From Muribaculaceae bacterium (lineage in GTDB: Bacteria > Bacteroidota > Bacteroidia > Bacteroidales > Muribaculaceae): a stretch of DNA of 40,224 bases. Below the pieces are notes generated by a model, which saw only the letters and a list, made by a program, of their open reading frames with translations, searched no databases and was not told the origin of the DNA. Both the position numbers and the translations under genes were made by a program. The DNA is taken from NCBI GenBank assembly GCA_009775365.1, contig VSPM01000026.1, positions 1 to 40,224 of the forward strand, read 5' to 3'. Positions 33,930-40,224 of the stretch are shown here, in pieces; position 1 is the first letter of the stretch; every line of letters begins with the position of its first letter.

Positions 33930-35771
33930 TTAGTAAACAGGTGTTGATATCATATTCCAGTCGCTTGCATCAGATCCCCATCCCGGATTCTGCTTCAACA
34001 CCTCGGGGTTGTTGATGATATTGATCTGTCCCGGAGGTATGGGAAGGAAACCGTTTGTCTGCGCATAACGCTTTGCCCATGAAGAAGAGGCATGGTGCAT
34101 TGTTGTCCAGCGTCCGGTATAGTTCACTTTAGAACCGTTCTGCTTCTCAAGAGCCAAGGCAGCCTCACAGTTCTCACCGCCATCTATGCCCGACCAGCGA
34201 CGCAGGTCATTGAAACGTATGCCCTCGCCGAAGAACTCCCAGCGGCGCTCGTCCTTTATGTTCTGCCAGCTGTATCCGGTCTTGGCAACCCCGGCGCGAG
34301 CCTGCACCCTGTTCATCATTTCCGGATTGCCTGTAAGCTCGGAATGCATCAGCATCACGTCGGAAAGACGAAGCAAGATAATATCTGCAAAGTGGTCACC
34401 CTGGAAAGAGTTTTTATTTGAGTTAGCAACTGTAGTGTTATTTTTACGGAAAACACCCCACCAAGTATAAGCGTCTGTATGGTCTCCCCATGTTGTCTGC
34501 GTGCAAGTGATCGGAAGCAATTTTTTATTGTACTTTCCGGTCTCCTCAGAACAAGTAGTCGTGTATGCAAAGTGCTGAAGTTCTGTTTCGCAATCAAGCA
34601 CAGTGGCTTTCTTTCGGGGGTCGCTTGCAGGCCATTCGTTGACAGCGTTCATGTTGAACACACCCTCTCCCCAGCCTTGGCCGAAAGGAAGAGTCTCGGG
34701 GCCACCATTCTCCTTACCCGATTCGTCGGCATCGCAACGCAGGCCGCAATAAAGTGAAGTCATGTTGGTGAAACCCATGGCAACTGTGCCGTCCCAGGTT
34801 GCTATGTTTGAGAATTGCACCTGGAAAAGCTGCTCCTTGTTGCCGTTGCCGGCCCAGTATTGCTGTGCATCCGCAAGGTCTTTCACATAAGCATAGTCGG
34901 GAGCTGTCAGTTCATTTGTGTACTGCCAGAGACGACGGAAGTCTGAAATAAGCTCGGCGCCTGAATTGTTGATGCAATCTTCAAGATAAGACACAACCTG
35001 CGCCTTAGTCAGCGGGCCTGTGACACCCTCCTGCTCGGGAAGCGCCACATCGGGGAGAGTAGCTGAAGCAAGCTCGCCGGCCTTGTTATAGAAGCCCTGA
35101 TAATACATATATGCGCGGGCAAGATATCCTTCGGCTGTGCCTTTCATGGCATGTCCGTCGCCAGGCGTGGTGGCTCCGTGTCTCATGAGGTTGGAAGCAG
35201 AAACGAAGTCAGCAAGAATATGAGGGAAAGTCACATCCTTTGCACTCACCTGCGGGCAGGGATCGGGAGCTGCAGCTGCCCAGTATGCCGGGATATCGCC
35301 CCAGAACTGTGTGCCCCAGAGGTAGTAAAGACCGCGCATGAAGTAAGCCTCGCCGAGAAGCTGGTTGCGGGTGGATTCATTGCCGCTCCAGTCGAAAGCG
35401 TCTACAGAATAGATAATTGCGTTAGCACGCGCAATGCCTACATATGTATTATGCCAGGCGGCGCTGTAGAGTTCGGCTTTGTTCGTCATGAGATGGCCAA
35501 TTGCATGAGCCTCCACGTCGCCTGTGCCGCCGGCACCGTTGGTGTCGTCAGACATGATGTTCCATACGAGCCACGGGGTCTGAAGAGGGTCATTGCAGTA
35601 TTGGTTCATCACTCCGTAGAGCGCAGCCAATTCTTTATTGAGGTCGGCAGCTGCCGCAGGGTAGTTGCCGGTGTTAGCCTGAGTATAGTTTTTCGAGTCA
35701 AGGAAATCCTCACACGAAGTGAGAGAGAGCATCCCGACTGCGGCTAAAGTGATCAAAAGATTCTTTTTCAT
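33930..35771 (-). CDS. SusD-family outer-membrane nutrient-binding lipoprotein
   Basis: 613 aa. The lipobox SLTSC gives Cys20, followed by EDFLDSKNYTQ, the usual SusD opening. TPR-like helices span the first half (NELLGEAYFMRGLYYLWG). The end carries the family hallmarks NRVQARAGV, DERRWEFFGEGIRFNDLRRW and LPIPPGQINIINNPEVLKQNPGW. SusD proteins cap the SusC barrel and hand it ligand on the cell surface. The gene is 30 nt after SusC and 20 nt before the lipoprotein gene, so they form one operon. The ligand is not indicated by sequence. Confidence 0.93.
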   Translation of the reverse strand: MKKNLLITLAAVGMLSLTSCEDFLDSKNYTQANTGNYPAAAADLNKELAALYGVMNQYCNDPLQTPWLVWNIMSDDTNGAGGTGDVEAHAIGHLMTNKAELYSAAWHNTYVGIARANAIIYSVDAFDWSGNESTRNQLLGEAYFMRGLYYLWGTQFWGDIPAYWAAAAPDPCPQVSAKDVTFPHILADFVSASNLMRHGATTPGDGHAMKGTAEGYLARAYMYYQGFYNKAGELASATLPDVALPEQEGVTGPLTKAQVVSYLEDCINNSGAELISDFRRLWQYTNELTAPDYAYVKDLADAQQYWAGNGNKEQLFQVQFSNIATWDGTVAMGFTNMTSLYCGLRCDADESGKENGGPETLPFGQGWGEGVFNMNAVNEWPASDPRKKATVLDCETELQHFAYTTTCSEETGKYNKKLLPITCTQTTWGDHTDAYTWWGVFRKNNTTVANSNKNSFQGDHFADIILLRLSDVMLMHSELTGNPEMMNRVQARAGVAKTGYSWQNIKDERRWEFFGEGIRFNDLRRWSGIDGGENCEAALALEKQNGSKVNYTGRWTTMHHASSSWAKRYAQTNGFLPIPPGQINIINNPEVLKQNPGWGSDASDWNMISTPVY

Positions 35772-35801
35772 GTTTATATTTGTTTCTCTTGATGTTAAGG
35801 A

Positions 35802-38800
35802 TTAGAATTTAACGGTCACACCAAGCACGACTGAACGGGCTGAAGGATAAAGACCTGTGTCGATGCCGCGTATCCAGTTATTGTCTGTGCCGCCGTTTGA
35901 GCCGATTTCAGGGTCTACACCTGTATATTTTGTAATTGTGCAGAGGTTCTGAAGCTGGCAATAAAGACGGAGCTGCTGGAACGGAGTCTTGAACTGGCTG
36001 GCAAAGTCATAACCGATGGTGATGTTCTGCAGCTTGAAGTAGTCGCAGTTCTGCATGTAGTAGGTAGACACCCACTGGTTGTTCTCGCTTCCGACAACGA
36101 GACGGGGCACAGTGTTGCTTGTGCCGGCTCCATGCCAACGATCAAGAATGTCGGCTGTGTAGTTGAGATACGGGTTGGCAAGAAGAGCCGTGCGATAGCA
36201 CTGCATTGCCTGCATTCCGAAGGCACCCGAACCGGCTGCGCTGAAGTCAAAGCCCTTATAGCTGAATCCGAGGTTGACACCGAGAGTCCAGTCTGGGTTG
36301 GGGTCGCCGATTTCGTGACGGTCGCCGTCGAGAGAGATCACTCCGTCGTTGTTATAGTCATCCCAGATGAAGTCGCCCGGCTGAGCAGACGGAAGCACCG
36401 GACGGCCTGCGGCACGCGCGTCATCAATCTGCTGCTGTGTCTGCCATATGCCGCTGTGGCTCATGCCGCTGAAGTAGCCGATGGGATGTCCTACCTCAAC
36501 AAGCGATACATAAGAGGAGTTCTCGAAAAGAGTGCTGCTTGCATCATCGCCGATTTTTCCGGAAGCAGTGGCAAGACGGGTCACACGGTTTCTATTGTAG
36601 GCTGCGTTCACGTTCACATGATAAAGGAAATCACCGCCGATATTGTCGTTCCAAGAGAGTGCGAGCTCTACACCCCTGTTCTCCACGTCGCCACCATTGA
36701 TCATGGCAGACTCTTCATAACCGAGTATGTCGTTGAGAGGAGCCTGCACGAGCCAGTCTTTAGTTTTCTTGATATACCAGTCGAATGTAACGGCAAGGCG
36801 GCTCTGGAGCAAACGGGCGTCGAAACCGAGGTCCCACTGTTCGGAAGTTTCCCATGTGAGGTTTTCATTGGGAACATTCTTGGCGTAGGCGCCGGTCTGA
36901 TAGATACCTTCCACAGTAGAAATCATGTTACTGTTGAACTTGTAGCCGTAGTCGGCATAGTCTGTCGGCGAGAAACCGATGTTGGAGAGATAATAGAAGT
37001 TGCCTACCTGGCAGTTACCGTTCTGGCCCCAGCTTGCACGAATCTTGAGGAAGTCGAGCACGTTGTAGGTGTTCTCCATGAACTTCTCGTTGGAGATTAC
37101 CCAGCCTGCAGAAACTGAAGGATATGTATGCCAGCGGTGTCCGCGTGCAAAGTTGTTGGAGCCGTCGCGACGCACAATAGCGGTGAGAAGATATTTCTCG
37201 TCATAGTTGTAGTTGGCACGTCCGAAGAATGATGCGATCCTACCCTCCTTGGGGCTGTCATAGCCGCTATAGCCTGTCATATTGGCCATATTCGACGGGA
37301 TGGTGAAATTCCAGCCGTTGAGCACGAGAGAATTAAGGTTGTCGGGAGAATCGGAGAACGCCATCTTCATTTCTGTTGACCAGTTGGTCATCTCTACAGA
37401 CTGGCCGATCAGCACATCGATGTTGTGGTTGCCGAAAGAGGGAAGCACATAAGAGATAGTGTTCTCAATCGACATGCTCGAGCTCTGGTTAGAGTTCTGC
37501 TGGAGACCGTAGTTTGAAGAGGCCGATGTAGAACTTGCAGAATATGGCTTAGAGGTGCTCCTATAGTTGCTTGCGCTATAACCGGTATTGATCTGGCCAC
37601 GATATTTAAGATTCTTGATAGGCTCTACAATCCAGTAGAAAGTCGCGCCTACACCGAAGTCGCGGTTACGGTTGAGCGAGTCATACATACCGTTGATGAA
37701 ACCGGTGTAAGGGTTGTTGAAGATCATGGAGTTCCAACCCGCGCCATCCTGAGTGAAGTTTGTGGGAGTGCCGTCCTCACGGAATGCCGGAACAAGTGGA
37801 GAGGCGGCATAGACCGGCTGCATGATATTCCAGTAGCCGTTGCCCTCTGCGAGGTCATGGCTTGAATGATACCAGTATGACACGTTCTCGCCCAAAGTGA
37901 TGATGCTGTGGCTGTCATTCTTCAGAAGTATATGCTCTGAATTGATGCGGCCGCCATAGCGCTTGTAGTCGGAAGCATTGCTGCCGCCAAGGATACCCTC
38001 CTGGTCGCTGTAGTTTACAGAGATTGAGAACTTGCTGCGCTCATTGCCTCCGGCGAGAGTCAAGGCATGGCTGTGCTGGAAAGCGTTCTTGTTGCGATAA
38101 AGTTCAAACCAGTCTTCGCCCTGCCAGCCGCTGTTTACTTTGTCGAGTATAGACTGCGGAACGAGTGAGCTCCATTTTGGCAAATAGCCGTAAGTGTTGT
38201 AGCTGGTCTCGTTTATAACCTGCATATACTGCTGGGCGTTGAGAGAGCCCGGACGGCGGTATGGGTTTGACCAGCCCACGAATCCGTCATAAGTGATAGA
38301 CATTTTACCCTCCTTGCCCTGCTTTGTGGTCACGAGGATTACGCCGTTGGCGGCACGCGCACCATAGATGGCAGCCGACGCGGCGTCTTTCAATACGTCG
38401 ATAGTCTCGATGTCGTTAGGGTTGATGCCGTTAAGGCCGTCGTTGGCTGTGCCGGAAACGATTCCGTCGATAACCAACAGAGGAGAAGACTCGCCGATGG
38501 TGCCCATACCGCGGATGTTCACCTTAAAACCTTTACCCGGCTGTGTGGAAGACTGCGTGATCTGCACACCGGGAGCGTTTGACTGCATGGCGGAGAGAGC
38601 ATTCGATGTGTTCATCTGTGCGATCTGGTCGCCTGACACCTGAAGTGTAGCGCCGGTCACAAGTTTCTTTTTCTGTGTGCCGTAGCCCACCACAACAAGC
38701 TCGTCAAGGCTGTTGTCATTTTCCTGAAGCTCGATGTTGAGCACAGGAGAGTTGCCCACCTTTACTTCTGAAGGCACATAGCCGACATAACTGACCACCA

Positions 38801-39059
38801 GTATGTCGCCCGGCTTCGCTTTGACCACATAGTTACCGTCAATGTCGGTAGCGGTACCTTTTTGAGTGCCTTTCACTAAGACAGTCGCGCCAATGAGCGG
38901 CTCACCGTTTGCATCAGTGATAGTACCGTGAACTTGACTCTCAGCTTGTGTAGCCTGACCGGCAGCCACCGGGTCAGCAGCAAACATCTGAGGCGAACTG
39001 TAAGCAAGCACAGACAATCCTGCACAAGACAAGAATACTGCTTTCTTCTTTAGATTCAT
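35802..39059 (-). CDS. SusC-family TonB-dependent transporter
   Basis: 1085 aa. The signal peptide ends near AADPVA. A carboxypeptidase-regulatory-like domain (about 43-112, VHGTITDANGEPLIGATV) precedes the TonB-box region DELVVVGYGT (119-128) and the plug (about 133-245, IRGMGTIGESSPLLVIDG). The barrel fills the rest and ends in a typical aromatic strand (VVLGVTVKF). It imports ligand through the outer membrane using TonB. It pairs with SusD downstream. No sigma/anti-sigma pair or hydrolase is nearby; the leader is long and AT-rich. Confidence 0.95.
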   Translation of the reverse strand: MNLKKKAVFLSCAGLSVLAYSSPQMFAADPVAAGQATQAESQVHGTITDANGEPLIGATVLVKGTQKGTATDIDGNYVVKAKPGDILVVSYVGYVPSEVKVGNSPVLNIELQENDNSLDELVVVGYGTQKKKLVTGATLQVSGDQIAQMNTSNALSAMQSNAPGVQITQSSTQPGKGFKVNIRGMGTIGESSPLLVIDGIVSGTANDGLNGINPNDIETIDVLKDAASAAIYGARAANGVILVTTKQGKEGKMSITYDGFVGWSNPYRRPGSLNAQQYMQVINETSYNTYGYLPKWSSLVPQSILDKVNSGWQGEDWFELYRNKNAFQHSHALTLAGGNERSKFSISVNYSDQEGILGGSNASDYKRYGGRINSEHILLKNDSHSIITLGENVSYWYHSSHDLAEGNGYWNIMQPVYAASPLVPAFREDGTPTNFTQDGAGWNSMIFNNPYTGFINGMYDSLNRNRDFGVGATFYWIVEPIKNLKYRGQINTGYSASNYRSTSKPYSASSTSASSNYGLQQNSNQSSSMSIENTISYVLPSFGNHNIDVLIGQSVEMTNWSTEMKMAFSDSPDNLNSLVLNGWNFTIPSNMANMTGYSGYDSPKEGRIASFFGRANYNYDEKYLLTAIVRRDGSNNFARGHRWHTYPSVSAGWVISNEKFMENTYNVLDFLKIRASWGQNGNCQVGNFYYLSNIGFSPTDYADYGYKFNSNMISTVEGIYQTGAYAKNVPNENLTWETSEQWDLGFDARLLQSRLAVTFDWYIKKTKDWLVQAPLNDILGYEESAMINGGDVENRGVELALSWNDNIGGDFLYHVNVNAAYNRNRVTRLATASGKIGDDASSTLFENSSYVSLVEVGHPIGYFSGMSHSGIWQTQQQIDDARAAGRPVLPSAQPGDFIWDDYNNDGVISLDGDRHEIGDPNPDWTLGVNLGFSYKGFDFSAAGSGAFGMQAMQCYRTALLANPYLNYTADILDRWHGAGTSNTVPRLVVGSENNQWVSTYYMQNCDYFKLQNITIGYDFASQFKTPFQQLRLYCQLQNLCTITKYTGVDPEIGSNGGTDNNWIRGIDTGLYPSARSVVLGVTVKF

Positions 39060-39874
39060 AGATGTTTTATTTGGTTAACATTAAATTTTGGTTGCAGAAA
39101 TTCAGGTCAATAAAAAGCAACGGCAGAATGGAAAGGTTTATGCATTAAAATATGTTTAATAGTAACCAATAGAGTAAACAAATCAAAATGTTATGAATCT
39201 GACCGGTTTGTCCGATGCTCAGTGAGTATGTCAGTGGAACTATCTCATATTATTTAACCTGTTAATTCATTACTTATGTAAGTGAGAGATAATGACCATA
39301 TTTAGTATTGCCTCAAACTTTTGTTGGGTGCGAAGTTAGGCAAATAATTTTGTAGTTCCAAAAAAGTAGACAAAAATAAATAACATTATTTAATCTTTTT
39401 TAAATACTATTTTGCAAACCACTGATATTATGAGCATTGTAATTTTACATTTTTATCTTTTTATGATACTAAAACGAAAGCATGTGTATCAACATCTAAA
39501 TTCATAAGAAAAAAATTGCCACTATAATCTTTCACACGCTATATCTCGTTAACGGAATTGACGTTAATTTTTACTAATTGCTTTCGTCCGTAGTCCTCAA
39601 TTTTCAACCTCCGATTACCCCCACTTCAGGCATTCTCACGACCGACGTTTCAACCCCTATTTTTTATCTCGCAAAAAATGTTATTACACTCAAATCCCTA
39701 ATTCAAAATTAACAGAACGAAACTGTCCCCATATGTGCCGGTGAGCTAATCCACAACCAATGTACAATGAAAAATGCTTATTTACTACTGAATTATTTTG
39801 TAAAATGGCCGTGAATAATTATTCACAACCATTTATGTGCATATTAAAAAACTCACTAATTTCTGCCATATTCA
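39060..39874. other. AT-rich intergenic region upstream of susC
   Basis: About 815 nt without a credible gene. On the minus strand, TATTTG at 39341-39346 is the most likely -7 element for susC, giving a leader of nearly 280 nt; no well-spaced -33 is clear. A short inverted repeat, TTAACG (39549-39554) with CGTTAA (39562-39567), is the only other symmetry seen. The rest shows nothing I recognise. Confidence 0.4.
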
Positions 39875-40050
39875 TCATTTACGGGGAGGAAATATAATAT
39901 TCTTGGCACTATCCAACATGGTGGAAAGCACCTTTCGTTGTGATTCCGAAAGTTTTGGCGTGGGTAATTGGCCATTGCGCTCCGCTTCCTCGGTGAAGAT
40001 TTTGCATCTTCTCCCCAAAGTTCAGGAGATGTTTTAATTGACATTGCCAT
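39875..40050 (-). pseudogene. Small ORF remnant with one frameshift
   Basis: From ATG 40050 the minus strand reads MAMSIKTSPELWGEDA, and then a 1-nt shift leads to a natural continuation, KIFTEEAERNGQLPTPKLS, then SQRKVLSTMLDSAKN, with stop at 39875-39877. Without a shift the frame turns into basic, unnatural sequence. An intact protein would be about 58 aa. Small acidic proteins starting with an IKTSP-type strand often sit beside toxin genes in Bacteroidales, so an antitoxin relic is possible, but I could not verify this. Confidence 0.45.
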
Positions 40051-40090
40051 AATATAAATTGTATGTAATTTTGTATGTGCTAAAAGCATA

Positions 40091-40118
40091 GCCGCCGTAA
40101 ATTATGATTTACAGCGGC
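40091..40118 (-). terminator. Hairpin downstream of tRNA-Ser
   Basis: GCCGC-GTAAAT (40091-40102) pairs with ATTTAC-GCGGC (40107-40118) with a single mismatch pair and a 4-nt loop. It lies just past the tRNA 3' end in its direction of transcription; the U-tract is weak. Confidence 0.45.
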
Positions 40119-40132
40119 TTTAATTGAGCGTT

Positions 40133-40224
40133 TGGCGGAGAGAACGAGATTCGAACTCGTGGATAGGATTGCTCCCATCGTCGGTTTAGCAAACCGGTGG
40201 TTTCAGCCACTCACCCATCTCTCC
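40133..40224 (-). tRNA. tRNA-Ser, anticodon GCT
   Basis: The reverse complement folds as a class II tRNA: acceptor GGAGAGA (40218-40224) pairs with TCTCTCC (40137-40143), the T-arm has GTTCGAATC, and there is a long variable arm as expected for serine. The anticodon GCT is at 40188-40190, with a T before it and AA after it. CCA is encoded at 40133-40135. One C-A mismatch is at the top of the anticodon stem. The 5' end is the last base of the window, so its promoter is outside. Confidence 0.95.

Noticed and set aside
36132..37118. 328-aa ORF opposite susC
   Set aside because: Antisense to the conserved SusC barrel, with no start context or domain.
1..40224. CRISPR array, insertion sequence, integrase or phage genes
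   Set aside because: No repeated spacer pattern, transposase or integrase ORF was seen.

Overview
The window looks like a chromosomal segment from a Bacteroidales gut-type bacterium. The evidence is a SusC/SusD pair, several secreted proteins ending in type IX secretion (T9SS) sorting domains, lipoboxes of Bacteroidetes style, and promoters fitting the Bacteroidetes TTTG/TTG-N19-21-TAnnTTTG pattern. A Muribaculaceae-like host is my guess; there is no rRNA here to settle it.

Layout. (1) 1-1607: a secreted GH73/LysM peptidoglycan hydrolase on the minus strand, divergent from cytidine deaminase. (2) 1608-4731: an AT-rich accessory stretch with a frameshifted secreted protein, a T9SS cargo protein and a small lipoprotein. 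(3) 4793-7063: the ychF GTPase and an unusual fRMsr-LOG fusion, with a clear promoter and terminator. (4) 7254-10838: a broken ORF, a TPR/membrane/HTH regulator, and a degraded small secreted protein with a textbook promoter. (5) 11067-15056: three T9SS cargo proteins with higher GC and AGG-rich arginine codons, suggesting separate ancestry. (6) 15193-22639: nadB with a structured leader, an S41 processing peptidase, mfd and a four-helix-bundle protein, all plus strand. (7) 39059-22686, minus strand: a SusC/SusD/lipoprotein locus ending in a strong terminator, a DUF4369-type lipoprotein, then a six-gene operon with its own promoter. (8) 39060-40224: a long AT-rich gap, a small frameshifted ORF remnant, and tRNA-Ser(GCT) ending exactly at the window edge.

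The most interesting locus is the six-gene minus-strand operon (31679 down to 22686). It holds two tandem copies of a module made of a polytopic DUF6057-like membrane protein plus a beta-propeller lipoprotein carrying a c-type heme motif (CxNCH). These are followed by a Rid-family protein and a fused ResB-CcsA cytochrome c synthetase with a histidine-rich loop. My inference is that the synthetase attaches heme to the two propeller lipoproteins, giving an extracytoplasmic redox or heme-dependent device whose substrate is unknown. The upstream SusC/SusD locus has no glycoside hydrolase or other obvious degradative enzyme, so it may import something other than a common polysaccharide.

The window also holds four damaged genes (near 2035-2744, 7254-8093, 10444-10838 and 39875-40050), so the accessory regions are decaying, or the assembly has some indel and substitution errors.
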